DNA of 44,080 bases from Opitutia bacterium UBA977 (GCA_002292345.1 DBBT01000050.1:11391-55470); one strand, 5' to 3'; shown: positions 9,579 through 18,374, numbered from the stretch's first letter. Program-made: numbers and translations. The notes: a model not told the origin generated them from the sequence alone.

Positions 9579-10988
9579 ATGGCCTATCTCAACGAAAACT
9601 TCCTACTTAACAACAAGACCTCCCAGCGCTTGTTTCATGAGATCGCGGCCAAGCAGCCGATCATGGATTATCACTGCCATTTAGATTCAGCAGCACTGGC
9701 CGATAACGTGGGCTTCTCCAATCTCTCGGACATGTGGCTAGGCGGCGACCACTACAAGTGGCGTGCGATGCGTGCCGCTGGCGAACCGGAAGAGCTGATC
9801 ACTGGTAAAGATTCGAGTCCGAAAGAGAAGTTCGATGCATGGGCCCGCACTGTGCCGCAAACTGTGCGCAACCCGCTGCACCATTGGACGCATTTAGAAT
9901 TAAAAAGCTACTTCAAGACAGACCTCATCCTAAGTCCTAAAACAGCAGACGCCATCTGGGAACTCGCCAATGCTCGGATCGCGGAGGCCTCCTTCACCAC
10001 TCAGAACATCTGCAAAGATTTCGACATCCGGGTGGTCGGCACAACGGACGATCCGATCGACGGTCTGCAGCACCACATCGCCTTCAATACCAGCGGACAC
10101 ATCACCAAAATGTTCCCGACGTTCCGTCCCGATAAAGGCATGATTACCACGAATGTTAAAGCTTGGAACAGTTGGACAGATCAACTCGCCGCGAGTGTAA
10201 GCACCACGCTCAATTCGGCTGCCGACTTCATCTCCACCTTGAAAGCGCGCCATGATTTCTTCCATGAAAACGGTTGCCGTTTATCTGATCACGGACTCGA
10301 AAGTTGCCCGTTCTTACCTTGCCGCGACGATCAGGCTGAGGCCATTTTTAAGCAGCTTCGTGCGGAACGAACGCTGACAGCGACCGAAGGCGAACAATGG
10401 ATGACCTACATCATGCAGCACGTTGCTCGCTGGAACGCAGCTCGCGATTGGACTATGCAGCTACACATCGGGCCGATCCGCAACGCGAACACGCAAATGT
10501 TCAAGCGCCTCGGCCCCGACACTGGCTACGACTCCATGCTCGACGAGCCAGTTATCCGTAAATTCGCAGGTTTCCTCGATAGTCTCGCCATCGACGACGC
10601 GCTTCCAAAAACGATCTTCTACCACATCAATCCTGCCTACTTCTATTCGCTGGCCACACTCATGGGCAGCTATCAAGACGGCCGCGTCGCAGGCAAAATG
10701 CAACTTGGGTCAGGTTGGTGGCACGCCGACACGCTCGATGGCATGCGCACACAGATCGAAGTGCTCTCCAGTGTCGGGCTGCTCTCGAAGTTCGTCGGTA
10801 TGTTGACTGACTCACGCAGCTTTCTCAGCTTTCCGCGACACGAATATTTCCGTCGATTACTCTGTGGGATTATTGGCAACGATGTCGAAGCAGGCTTAAT
10901 TCCAGACGACACCGAACTACTCGACCAACTCGTTGCTGATATCTGCTTTGGCAATGCGCAACGCTACTTTAACTTCCCTGGAGTCTAA
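9579..10988 (+). CDS. uxaC: Glucuronate/galacturonate isomerase
   Basis: 469 residues from ATG 9579 (MAYLNENFLL), close to the 470 of E. coli UxaC. An in-frame ATG at 9531 would add 16 residues encoded by the heptamer repeat, so I reject it. The amidohydrolase-type metal site appears early as DYHCHLDS near residue 33. Later motifs include LQLHIGPIRN-type residues near 310 and KFVGMLTDSRSFLSFPRHEYFRR near 415, both family hallmarks. The enzyme isomerises D-glucuronate to D-fructuronate and D-galacturonate to D-tagaturonate in the cytoplasm. It is central to the uronate operon with the SDR, hydroxyacid dehydrogenase and Ldh2-type genes. UxuA/UxaA dehydratases are not in the window. Confidence 0.95.
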   Translation: MAYLNENFLLNNKTSQRLFHEIAAKQPIMDYHCHLDSAALADNVGFSNLSDMWLGGDHYKWRAMRAAGEPEELITGKDSSPKEKFDAWARTVPQTVRNPLHHWTHLELKSYFKTDLILSPKTADAIWELANARIAEASFTTQNICKDFDIRVVGTTDDPIDGLQHHIAFNTSGHITKMFPTFRPDKGMITTNVKAWNSWTDQLAASVSTTLNSAADFISTLKARHDFFHENGCRLSDHGLESCPFLPCRDDQAEAIFKQLRAERTLTATEGEQWMTYIMQHVARWNAARDWTMQLHIGPIRNANTQMFKRLGPDTGYDSMLDEPVIRKFAGFLDSLAIDDALPKTIFYHINPAYFYSLATLMGSYQDGRVAGKMQLGSGWWHADTLDGMRTQIEVLSSVGLLSKFVGMLTDSRSFLSFPRHEYFRRLLCGIIGNDVEAGLIPDDTELLDQLVADICFGNAQRYFNFPGV

Positions 10989-10994
10989 CATATT

Positions 10995-11972
10995 ATGAAA
11001 ATCCTACTCACCACCACTTCTTATCAAGACTGCCCCGGTGACCATCACGAACTGCTCGACAGCACGGGCGCCGAAATCGTTCGCGAGCGCGGACCACTGA
11101 GCGAAGCACGCATGCTGGAGCTGGCTGGCGACTTCGATGCGTTCCTTTGTGGCGACGACGAGATCACACAAGCCGTGATCGACAAATCGCTACCAAAGCT
11201 AAAAATTATTGCAAAGTATGGTATCGGCGTCGACAAAATCGATGTTGCCTATGCGACTGAGAATAAGATCCCCGTCAGCTTTTGTCCCGGCGTGAATCAC
11301 ACCACGGTTTCGGAGCATGTCTTCATGCTGATCTTGGCACTCAGCAAAAACCTGATGGAGCAAGCCAACACAACTGCCGCGGGCGGTTGGAAGCGTATGA
11401 CGGGCCACGAAATCATGGGTAAGACCATTGGCATTATTGGTCTTGGTCGTATTGGCCGCGAAGTCGCGATTCGCGCGAATGCCTTTGGCATGAAGTGTGT
11501 CGGCTACGGGCGCTATTGGCCTGAAGACTTTGCTATGGAGCAAAATATCACCCGTATGGACGGCGTCATCCAGCTCTTGCACGAGAGCGATATCGTCACG
11601 CTACACACGAATCTCACAAAAGAAACTCGTGGCATGATCTCAGCCGCGACCATTAACTACATGCAGGATGGCGCGATTTTAATCAACTGTGGCCGTGGTG
11701 AACTCACCCATGCCGCCGACATCGCAGCAGCACTCGAACGAGGCAAGCTTGGCGGTTACGGCGCGGATGTACTCGACCAAGAGCCACCCCCAGCTGACCA
11801 CCCTCTGCTGGGTGCCAAAAACTGCATTATTACACCACACGTAGGTTCTCGCACCTTTGAGAGTGTTCAACGCCAAGCAGGCATGGCCACTCAGAATCTG
11901 GTCAACCTACTCAAGGGCGAAAAGGCACTCGCACAAGTCAACGATGTCGAGCCACCCGCAGCCCTCATTTAA
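10995..11972 (+). CDS. D-isomer-specific 2-hydroxyacid dehydrogenase (phosphoglycerate dehydrogenase-like)
   Basis: 325 residues, starting 6 bases after the uxaC stop. The NAD-binding GLGRIGREVA lies near residue 150. The catalytic Arg is in NCGRGEL (near 234), Glu in DQEPPPADHPL (near 260) and His in ITPHVGS (near 284). It lacks an ACT or other C-terminal regulatory domain, so it resembles short 3-phosphoglycerate dehydrogenase-like enzymes often found in sugar-acid operons. In this context a 2-keto sugar acid reductase or 2-hydroxyacid oxidase is as likely as a serine-pathway role. GGAGT lies 12-16 bases upstream of the ATG, one of the few purine-rich starts here. Confidence 0.88.
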   Translation: MKILLTTTSYQDCPGDHHELLDSTGAEIVRERGPLSEARMLELAGDFDAFLCGDDEITQAVIDKSLPKLKIIAKYGIGVDKIDVAYATENKIPVSFCPGVNHTTVSEHVFMLILALSKNLMEQANTTAAGGWKRMTGHEIMGKTIGIIGLGRIGREVAIRANAFGMKCVGYGRYWPEDFAMEQNITRMDGVIQLLHESDIVTLHTNLTKETRGMISAATINYMQDGAILINCGRGELTHAADIAAALERGKLGGYGADVLDQEPPPADHPLLGAKNCIITPHVGSRTFESVQRQAGMATQNLVNLLKGEKALAQVNDVEPPAALI

Positions 11973-12004
11973 CTCACTCCTCACTTTCACCGACACTCTT
12001 TTTT

Positions 12005-13093
12005 ATGTCTGAACAATTTTATATCGTCCCAGCAGAGCAGCATAACACTCTCGTCAAGAATGCGTATCAGCATCGTGGATACACAGTCAACGAATCCGCG
12101 CAAGCCGCACGCTTCTCTACGCTCGCCTCACAGCACGGCATTCGCACGCACAACGCAATAAAGGCACTTCACCTCGATCACCTATTCGGCAGTGCTGCAG
12201 ATGGCTGCACACCTGCCGCCCAAATCGAAAAGCTGGATTCGCGTTTCCCAGCGAGTCAGGTCTGGAATGCCAACAAGAAGCTCGGGCAGGCGACTGCCTA
12301 CGAGGCCATCGACGAATGCATTACCCTCGCCGACAGATACGGCATTGCGCAAGTCTCTGTCGACAACGCCTTTCACTACCTCTGGGGCGGCGGCTATGTT
12401 ATGGAAGCGGCAAAGCGTGGCTACATTGCTTACACAAACTGCACCGCAGCACTCGCAGAAGTGGTGCCATTTCTCGGCAGATTCCCCACCCTAGGCACCA
12501 ACCCGCACAGTTGGGCTTTCCCCACTACCGACGCAGTCGGCTTCCCGATCGTGATCGACTGGGCCACCTCTGTCATCGCAATGGGCCGTGTTCAGCAGTT
12601 CCAAAGGGAGGGCACGCCACTCCCTCCGCATGCTGCCGTTGATAAGAATGGCAAGATGACAACCGACCCCACCGAAGTTAGCGCACTTATGCCCTTCGGT
12701 GCACACAAAGGGTATGGCCTCAGTCTTATTAATGAGCTCGTCGGCGGCTTCATCGGCGGCAGTCTGCCAACTCTACGCAGTCGCAAAATACCAGAAGGCG
12801 AAAAGCGCACCCCTGCCTTTTACTTCCAAGTGATTCATCCAGATGCCATTAACGGCGGCGCCTTTGCCAAAGGCCGCAATCAAACCAGCAACGTCAAAGC
12901 AGTGATCGAAGACATCCTTGGGCACGGCAACGAAAGTTGCCTCCTCCCAGGGCAACTCGAAGCTCGCTGGGCCGCACGCGTGGATCAAGCCGGCGGCTTA
13001 TTATTCTCGGCTGCCGAAATTAAAGCCTTCAATGAAATTGCCGAAAAATGCGGCGAGGCACCCTGGAACCTCAATTCTTTCAAAGTCGAGTAA
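12005..13093 (+). CDS. Ldh2/malate dehydrogenase-type NAD(P)-dependent oxidoreductase
   Basis: 362 residues of the Ldh2 family (malate/L-lactate, ureidoglycolate and 2,3-diketo-L-gulonate dehydrogenases), which is unrelated to Rossmann-fold lactate dehydrogenases. Family motifs are SQHGIRTHN near residue 38, QVSVDNAFHYLWGG near 118, TLGTNPHSWAFPT near 162 and FGAHKGYGLSLINELVGG near 235. It probably oxidises or reduces a 2-hydroxy/2-keto acid derived from a sugar acid, completing the uronate-type operon 32 bases after the hydroxyacid dehydrogenase. Substrate not determinable from sequence. Its leader is pyrimidine-rich (CACTTTCAC, then a T run) without a Shine-Dalgarno motif. Confidence 0.85.
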   Translation: MSEQFYIVPAEQHNTLVKNAYQHRGYTVNESAQAARFSTLASQHGIRTHNAIKALHLDHLFGSAADGCTPAAQIEKLDSRFPASQVWNANKKLGQATAYEAIDECITLADRYGIAQVSVDNAFHYLWGGGYVMEAAKRGYIAYTNCTAALAEVVPFLGRFPTLGTNPHSWAFPTTDAVGFPIVIDWATSVIAMGRVQQFQREGTPLPPHAAVDKNGKMTTDPTEVSALMPFGAHKGYGLSLINELVGGFIGGSLPTLRSRKIPEGEKRTPAFYFQVIHPDAINGGAFAKGRNQTSNVKAVIEDILGHGNESCLLPGQLEARWAARVDQAGGLLFSAAEIKAFNEIAEKCGEAPWNLNSFKVE

Positions 13094-13228
13094 ATGGCCC
13101 CGGGAAATTCGTCAGATCTAAGTACACTCCGTTTTAAAATTAATAAAACACTTCAACGACAACAGACCGACCACACAGCACTTGATCGAAAGCTTGGCCG
13201 AGAAGAAGCATTCACTTTACCCCAATAG
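13094..13228 (+). CDS. Possible 44-residue small protein (weak DUF465/YdcH resemblance)
   Basis: An ATG immediately after the Ldh2-type stop opens a 44-codon frame ending at TAG 13226. The product starts MAPGNSSDLS and ends DRKLGREEAFTLPQ. The string HTALDRKLGREE resembles the coiled segment of DUF465/YdcH-like small proteins, which are usually longer. It could be a small gene, a truncated remnant, or chance. There is no Shine-Dalgarno sequence. Treat as tentative. Confidence 0.25.
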   Translation: MAPGNSSDLSTLRFKINKTLQRQQTDHTALDRKLGREEAFTLPQ

Positions 13229-13269
13229 GATGACTGAGACTTAACAGTAGTGGCAGACTATCCGTTGCC

Positions 13270-14169
13270 TTACGAAACGGTCAGTCCCTTATTATCCGCG
13301 GCAAGACGATACACACGACTGCTCACGCCATTGCCTTCATAAACCTGCTGCATGGCCGCACCGACACGAAGCGCATTCGCTTCGTCCGTCACACAAACCA
13401 CGGTAGATCCGCTGCCACTTAGCCATCCGGTATAGGCACCGACATGACAGCCCGCCTCAATACTTTCGCGCCCGAAAGGATTGAGCAATTCACGGTATGG
13501 CTGGTGAATATAATCATTCACTGCGCCTTTAAGATGAGAGAACTCGCCCGAAACGAGCGCACCTACGATAAATGCCAAACTATTTGCACTACGAACGACA
13601 TCATCAAACGGAATACTATCGGGCAGCACTCGACGAGAGTTCTCAGTGAGCACTTCATAACCCGGCGAGACTGCCATAAACACCAATGACTCCGGCAAAG
13701 CGAAGCGCACATGCTCACGATAGGCAAAAGTCTCAGGATCTGTGCGGGCGATACAAAAGCCTCCAGCAAACGCAGCACAGGCATTATCAGGCGCATTGTC
13801 TAACTGAGCCGTGAGGCGTATCATCGCTTCCATACTCAATGTACTTCCGGTCAAGGCATTCAAACCTGCGACGATTCCCGCACGCACCGTCGAACTTGAA
13901 CCCAGCCCGCGCGCCTGCGGCACATCGCCCCATATTTCATAGTCAAAGCCACCGATTTTGATTCCTGTAGAGTCTGCAAATTCCTGCGTAGTGGCTTCGA
14001 CCATCGCTTGCGTGTCTTCAGCAGCATCGACACAATTAATGACTGTATCTTCACGCAATGTAATGCGCACAAAGTTATAAAGTGTCAGGGCAATACTAAG
14101 CGTGTCGAAACCAGGACCACAATTTGAAGTACTGGCTGGAGCCTGAACGAGGACAGATTTTTGAGTCAT
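13270..14169 (-). CDS. thrB: Homoserine kinase (GHMP family)
   Basis: 299 residues from ATG 14169 (MTQKSVLVQAPAS). An upstream in-frame start would run into smpB, and a weak AGGGA lies 10 bases before 14169. GHMP-kinase motifs are present: PASTSNCGPGFDTLSIAL at the N-terminus, ARGLGSSSTVRAGIVAGLNAL near residue 88 (the phosphate loop), and WLSGSGSTVVCV near 258 at the C-terminus. It phosphorylates L-homoserine with ATP, the step before threonine synthase. It is the last gene of rpoZ-smpB-thrB, 13 bases after smpB. Other GHMP kinases are possible, but length and motif spacing favour ThrB. Confidence 0.85.
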   Translation of the reverse strand: MTQKSVLVQAPASTSNCGPGFDTLSIALTLYNFVRITLREDTVINCVDAAEDTQAMVEATTQEFADSTGIKIGGFDYEIWGDVPQARGLGSSSTVRAGIVAGLNALTGSTLSMEAMIRLTAQLDNAPDNACAAFAGGFCIARTDPETFAYREHVRFALPESLVFMAVSPGYEVLTENSRRVLPDSIPFDDVVRSANSLAFIVGALVSGEFSHLKGAVNDYIHQPYRELLNPFGRESIEAGCHVGAYTGWLSGSGSTVVCVTDEANALRVGAAMQQVYEGNGVSSRVYRLAADNKGLTVS

Positions 14170-14182
14170 AAGTAACACTTCC

Positions 14183-14659
14183 CTATTTATGATGACGCAT
14201 TTCACGCTCGGCCTCACGCATCGATATCTTCTTCTTCAGCGTCTCGCGCTTATCAAAGAGCTTTTTGCCGGTACAGAGTGCGATCTCAATCTTAATTAAG
14301 CCGTGCTTCACATACATACGCAGCGGAATAAGTGATTTACCACCAGCGTCCATCGCGCCAAATAATTTATGAATCTCACGACGATGCAACAACAGCTTAC
14401 GTTTGCGGCGTGGCGGATGATTTTGGAAGTTACCAAATTTATACTCCCCAATATGAGAGTTGTAGAGCCAACACTGGCCCTTTTCGACTCGGCAAAATCC
14501 CTCTGTGATCTGGGCATCGCCGCCCCGAATCGCCTTCACCTCGGTGCCTTTTAGCTCGATGCCTGCTTCAAAACAATCGCCCACAAAATAATTGTGGTGG
14601 GCCTTACCGTTGCGAATTTCCTTAAATCGGTCGTCCGCTGACTTTTGTTTTGCACACAC
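14183..14659 (-). CDS. smpB: SsrA-binding protein SmpB
   Basis: 158 residues, initiated at GTG 14659. Core motifs include HHNYFVGDCFEAGIELKGTEVKAIRGG and the DGWLYN-like CWLYNSHIGEY, followed by the basic NHPPRRKRKLLLHRREI and KKLFDKRE near the C-terminus. SmpB binds tmRNA and delivers it to stalled ribosomes in trans-translation. It lies between rpoZ and thrB on the minus strand; tmRNA itself is not in the window. The GTG start is backed by an AGAGGAG motif (see 14670). Confidence 0.95.
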   Translation of the reverse strand: MCAKQKSADDRFKEIRNGKAHHNYFVGDCFEAGIELKGTEVKAIRGGDAQITEGFCRVEKGQCWLYNSHIGEYKFGNFQNHPPRRKRKLLLHRREIHKLFGAMDAGGKSLIPLRMYVKHGLIKIEIALCTGKKLFDKRETLKKKISMREAEREMRHHK

Positions 14660-14669
14660 GATAAAATCT

Positions 14670-14676
14670 CTCCTCT
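14670..14676 (-). promoter_or_regulatory. Ribosome binding site for smpB (GTG start)
   Basis: On the minus strand AGAGGAG lies 10 bases before the GTG at 14659. It is one of few clear Shine-Dalgarno motifs in the window and supports the non-ATG start. Confidence 0.6.
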
Positions 14677-14729
14677 GGCTTGGAGGACATCTTCAAGCAG
14701 AAATAAAGCGCAAACACACGGACCAACGC

Positions 14730-14948
14730 CTAAGCGCCTTCTTCCTCGATGTCTTCGTCTAGCTGATAAGTGATCTTCCCCTCCATGACCTCACGTAGCG
14801 CAAGATCCTCAGCGGAAAGACGCTCAAGTGACTCAATCAGAGGCTTGTAGCCATTTTTCAGTTGTTTCGCACGACGCGAAACAACATTGATCAGAATCAT
14901 CGGATCGGTAATTACCAATTGTGCGGCCTGTAAATAATCGTCTCTCAA
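14730..14948 (-). CDS. rpoZ: RNA polymerase omega subunit-like protein
   Basis: 72 residues from TTG 14948. The segment INVVSRRAKQLKNGYKPLIE matches the conserved omega core, usually preceded by an N-terminal helix, and the acidic tail (DEDIEEEGA) is also typical. Omega aids RNA polymerase assembly. The gene is first of rpoZ-smpB-thrB, 70 bases before smpB, and divergent from rplM. The TTG start is supported by a strong AAGGAG eight bases upstream; no nearer ATG gives the N-terminal helix. Confidence 0.85.
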   Translation of the reverse strand: MRDDYLQAAQLVITDPMILINVVSRRAKQLKNGYKPLIESLERLSAEDLALREVMEGKITYQLDEDIEEEGA

Positions 14949-14956
14949 AGTTATAG

Positions 14957-14962
14957 CTCCTT
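14957..14962 (-). promoter_or_regulatory. Ribosome binding site for rpoZ (TTG start)
   Basis: Minus-strand AAGGAG with an 8-base spacer to TTG 14948. This is textbook spacing and decides the start. Confidence 0.7.
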
Positions 14963-15056
14963 CTTAGATGTGAATCTGGAAAAGCAGCGAAAAATGACGC
15001 ACTGCCAAGCATTTGCAATAAAAAAGCAAAATAAGCTGAAACAGCTAAAATTCCCA

Positions 15057-15084
15057 TTGACAGGCACCTCTGCCGTTTTACTGT
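15057..15084 (+). promoter_or_regulatory. Possible promoter of rplM-rpsI
   Basis: A perfect -35 (TTGACA, 15057-15062) is followed after 16 bases by TACTGT (15079-15084), a weak -10. Transcription would start near 15091, about 13 bases before the rplM ATG. The -35 is convincing, the -10 is not. Confidence 0.4.
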
Positions 15085-15103
15085 TTGCCGCTTTTCCAAA
15101 ATC

Positions 15104-15529
15104 ATGAAAACAACTTTAGCTACAACATCTGATCACATCAAAAGCTGGTATGTGGTTGATGCTGCCGAAGAAACACTCGGTCGCATCTCAGTAAAAATCG
15201 CCAACGTATTGCGCGGCCGTCACAAGGCTATTTATACGCCGCACGCTGACACTGGAGATTTTGTCGTAGTGATCAACGCTGAGAAAATTAAAGTATCCGG
15301 CAAGAAGAACAGCGATAAGAGCTATATGTTCTACTCTGGCTGGATGGGCGGCGAAAGTCACGTAACTATGGAAGAAATGCGCGCCAAGAAACCTGAGTTC
15401 ATCATCGAACATGCAGTTAAAGGCATGCTGCCTCGCAACATCCTTGGTCGTAAAATGCTCAAGAAGCTTAAAATTCACACTGGCCCAACACATCCTTACG
15501 ATGCGCAACAGCCTAAGCCAATCGTCTAA
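15104..15529 (+). CDS. rplM: 50S ribosomal protein L13 (uL13)
   Basis: 141 residues, the normal length. Recognisable blocks are SWYVVDAAEETLGRISVKIANVLRGRHK at the N-terminus, GDFVVVINAEKIKVSGKK near residue 50, and KGMLPRNILGRKMLKKLKIHTGPTHPYDAQQP at the C-terminus. It is a primary-binding protein of the large subunit. The gene is followed 18 bases later by rpsI, the conserved bacterial L13-S9 operon. Basic residues use CGC/CGT arginine codons, as expected for a highly expressed gene. No Shine-Dalgarno sequence precedes the ATG. Confidence 0.97.
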   Translation: MKTTLATTSDHIKSWYVVDAAEETLGRISVKIANVLRGRHKAIYTPHADTGDFVVVINAEKIKVSGKKNSDKSYMFYSGWMGGESHVTMEEMRAKKPEFIIEHAVKGMLPRNILGRKMLKKLKIHTGPTHPYDAQQPKPIV

Positions 15530-15547
15530 AATTTTAGAATACTTATA

Positions 15548-15940
15548 ATGAGCGAACAAACATTTGTAACCGTCGGACGCCGCAAAACAGCGCGCGCACG
15601 CGTCCGTCTTACTCGCGGCACTGGTAAGATCGTAGTCAATGGCAAAGAGCCAGCAGACTATTTCAAGACTGAAGATTTCACCCGTTCAGCGCTATCACCG
15701 CTCACTACAGTTGAGTTGGCTGATCAAGTTGATATTACAGTGAAAGCAGAAGGCGGCGGACTGAATGGTCAAGCGGGCGCAACTCGCCTTGGCATCGCTC
15801 GTGCTCTTGAAAAAATGGATAGTGAACTTCGCGTGCCGCTTAAACAAGAAGGCCACATGAAGCGCGACCCACGCTCCCGCGAGCGCAAGAAGTCAGGTCA
15901 ACCTGGCGCACGTAAGCGCTTCCAGTTCTCGAAACGTTAA
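15548..15940 (+). CDS. rpsI: 30S ribosomal protein S9 (uS9)
   Basis: 130 residues, the usual length. Starts with VTVGRRKTARARVRLTRGTGKIVVNGK and ends with the invariant basic tail (RKKSGQPGARKRFQFSKR), whose terminal Lys-Arg reaches the ribosomal P site. Second gene of the rplM-rpsI operon, ending in a clear intrinsic terminator at 15971. Confidence 0.97.
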   Translation: MSEQTFVTVGRRKTARARVRLTRGTGKIVVNGKEPADYFKTEDFTRSALSPLTTVELADQVDITVKAEGGGLNGQAGATRLGIARALEKMDSELRVPLKQEGHMKRDPRSRERKKSGQPGARKRFQFSKR

Positions 15941-15970
15941 ACCGCCAAGCGGCAGGACGCATTTTTTGCA

Positions 15971-16016
15971 AACCCTCCAAGGCCGTTTTACGTGCATTGG
16001 GGGGTTTTTTATTTTT
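15971..16016 (+). terminator. Rho-independent terminator of rplM-rpsI
   Basis: AACCCTCCAA pairs with TTGGGGGGTT around a 16-base loop (one G-U), followed by a T-rich tract (TTTTTTATTTTT). Confidence 0.85.
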
Positions 16017-16092
16017 ACAGATTCCTAATCGCCTTAATCCCCTTCGTACTTCATTCTACTCTCTCTAGTCTCACTTCCTCACTTTTACTATT

Positions 16093-17115
16093 ATGAATGC
16101 AGCAGTCATCGGAGCATCCGGCTATTCCGGAGAAGAACTTGTTCGGCTACTTGCACGTCATCCAGACGTGACATTGGCTGCAGTCACCTCGCGCTCGCTT
16201 ACTGGCAAGCTGGTTGCAGATGTCATGCCAGGACTTCGGCACTTGGTAGGCGACCTTGAGTTTAGCAATTCAGATCCGGCTGAACTCGCAACTCAGGACG
16301 ATTTAGATGTGTTTTTTCTCGCACTGCCTCACGGTGTTGCCTCGGAATATGCAGATCCGCTATTCCAAGCAGGTAAAACGGTTATCGACCTGAGCGCTGA
16401 CTTCCGGCTCAGTTCGACTGCGCTGTACGAAGACTACTACGGCCAAACGCATCCCGCACCACATTTACTCGACGCCGCGCCCTACGTCATTCCCGAACTC
16501 GCTGATGAGAACTGGAAGAGCGCATCGCTCATCGCCTGCCCAGGTTGCTATCCGACCAGCGTGCAGTTGCCACTCATCCCGCTGCTCAGGGCTGGCATCA
16601 TTAAGCCATCTGGTATCGTGATCAATAGCTATAGCGGCGTCAGCGGCGCAGGTCGGAAAGTCGCAGAAGACTTCATCTACTGCGAGTGCAACGAGAGTAT
16701 GAAGGGCTACGGCATGCCCAAGCATCGGCACCTTTCCGAAATCGAAGAGCAACTTGAACAAGCGGCTTCAGCTGACTGCATCGTGCAATTCAACCCGCAC
16801 CTCGCACCGATGTCGCGGGGGATTTCAACGACGATTGTGGCCAAAGCTAACGGCTCACTGCAAAATGTCTACTCGACTTGGGATGCCGCCTATGCCGACA
16901 AGCCCTTTGTTAGCGTGCTTCCAAGCGGCACGTATCCAGGCACCAAACACGTAACTGGCACCAACCGGGCGGACATCTCTGCAGTATACGATCCACGGAC
17001 TGACAACTTCGTGATCACTTCAGTCATTGATAATCTACTAAAAGGAGCCAGCGGCCAAGCAGTACAAATCCTTAACCTAAAGTTCGGTTTTGAGGAAACT
17101 GCCGGACTGGTCTAA
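16093..17115 (+). CDS. argC: N-acetyl-gamma-glutamyl-phosphate reductase
   Basis: 340 residues. N-terminal NADP-binding GASGYSGEELVRLL, catalytic Cys152 in ACPGCYPTS, and SYSGVSGAGRK near residue 183 identify ArgC. C-terminal NLLKGASGQAVQ is also conserved. It reduces N-acetylglutamyl phosphate to the semialdehyde. It is first in argC-argJ-argB-argD-argF. Arginine codons are strikingly CGG-rich here (8 of 11 counted by eye), unlike the ribosomal genes just upstream. The 76-base leader after the rpsI terminator is pyrimidine-rich, with no Shine-Dalgarno motif and no clear operator. Confidence 0.96.
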   Translation: MNAAVIGASGYSGEELVRLLARHPDVTLAAVTSRSLTGKLVADVMPGLRHLVGDLEFSNSDPAELATQDDLDVFFLALPHGVASEYADPLFQAGKTVIDLSADFRLSSTALYEDYYGQTHPAPHLLDAAPYVIPELADENWKSASLIACPGCYPTSVQLPLIPLLRAGIIKPSGIVINSYSGVSGAGRKVAEDFIYCECNESMKGYGMPKHRHLSEIEEQLEQAASADCIVQFNPHLAPMSRGISTTIVAKANGSLQNVYSTWDAAYADKPFVSVLPSGTYPGTKHVTGTNRADISAVYDPRTDNFVITSVIDNLLKGASGQAVQILNLKFGFEETAGLV

Positions 17116-17141
17116 CTACTGCCACAGCTCCGCCTGCCGAC

Positions 17142-18374
17142 ATGAATCCCCCACTAACAGTTCAACTTATTGAAACTCCAAGCGGTATCGCAGACTGCCC
17201 CGGCTACAAGATCGCTGGAGTCGGTTGCGACATTAGGGAATCTGGTGACCCGCGGCTCGACCTCGCACTTTTCGTCTCTGAGTCACCCTGCAGCGCAGCT
17301 GGGGTGTTTACGCTCAACGATGTCTGTGCCGCGCCGGTGCACATTTGCAAAGCAATCTTGGCCGAGAGCGGTAACAAAGTCGCGGGTTGCGTCATCAACA
17401 GCGGTAACGCCAACGCCTGCACCGGCACTCAAGGCATGGTCGACGGCAAAGAAATGGACGCGATTACCCGACTTGAAACTGGTATCAACGCCCCCTTTCT
17501 TGTGTGTTCTACTGGACGGATCGGCCGGCAATTACCAATGAGCAATATTAAGGCTGGCATCGCAACTGCCGCCCAGAAGCTCGATTGCGAAATAAACTCA
17601 TCGTATGAGGCTGCCGACGCAATTCTCACTTCTGACACACGGCGGAAGGTAGCCACCGCACAGTTCGACTACGAGGGCACCACGATCACCGTATCAGGGA
17701 TGGCCAAAGGCGCGGGAATGATTGAGCCAAACATGGCCACTATGCTGGCGTTCGTCACAACTGATCTCGAAGCCGACAGCGATTTGCTTAAATCCGTCGT
17801 CAAACAAGCCAGTGACCTTACTTTTAATCGCATCTCGATCGACGGAGACATGAGCACCAACGACACTGTGCTCCTCTTCGCCAATGGTGCGTGTGGCATC
17901 AAAGCCGACACCAGCCCCGAATTGCTCAAAGCCTTTCAAAAAGCCGTCTTCCTTGTCTGCGATAATCTAGCCGAAAAAATTGTTGGTGATGGCGAAAAAG
18001 TTACGAAGCTCGTCGAGCTTATGGTCGAAGGTTGCCAGTCAACAGCCGATGCCGAAAAAATTGCCCGTGCAGTTGGCAACTCGCTGCTAGTTAAGACTTC
18101 TTGGTATGGCTCCGACCCGAACTGGGGGCGGCTGGCTGACGCTGCTGGTTACGCACGCGTTGGCCTCAAAGAAGAGTGCTTCGACATCTATTACGACACC
18201 GTAGCCGCACTCATCAGCGGCAGACCGCAGGATAGTAACCTTTCAAAGTGGAAAGAAATTGTTTCAAAGAAGCGCTTCCGCATCACACTCAATTTAAATC
18301 AAGGTGCAGGCCAATACCGTCTACTCACTTCCGACCTTAGCGAAGCCTACGTGGACTTTAACAAATCAGAATAA
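17142..18374 (+). CDS. argJ: Bifunctional glutamate N-acetyltransferase / ornithine acetyltransferase
   Basis: 410 residues. The autocleavage site is AKGAGMIEPNMATML with nucleophile Thr200, splitting the precursor into alpha and beta chains. INSGNANACTG near residue 85 and DPNWGRLADAAGYA near 326 are family hallmarks. ArgJ transfers acetyl from N-acetylornithine to glutamate (and may use acetyl-CoA for the first step), so the cluster runs the energy-saving cyclic pathway. It starts 26 bases after argC. 6 of 15 arginine codons are CGG. Confidence 0.96.
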   Translation: MNPPLTVQLIETPSGIADCPGYKIAGVGCDIRESGDPRLDLALFVSESPCSAAGVFTLNDVCAAPVHICKAILAESGNKVAGCVINSGNANACTGTQGMVDGKEMDAITRLETGINAPFLVCSTGRIGRQLPMSNIKAGIATAAQKLDCEINSSYEAADAILTSDTRRKVATAQFDYEGTTITVSGMAKGAGMIEPNMATMLAFVTTDLEADSDLLKSVVKQASDLTFNRISIDGDMSTNDTVLLFANGACGIKADTSPELLKAFQKAVFLVCDNLAEKIVGDGEKVTKLVELMVEGCQSTADAEKIARAVGNSLLVKTSWYGSDPNWGRLADAAGYARVGLKEECFDIYYDTVAALISGRPQDSNLSKWKEIVSKKRFRITLNLNQGAGQYRLLTSDLSEAYVDFNKSE

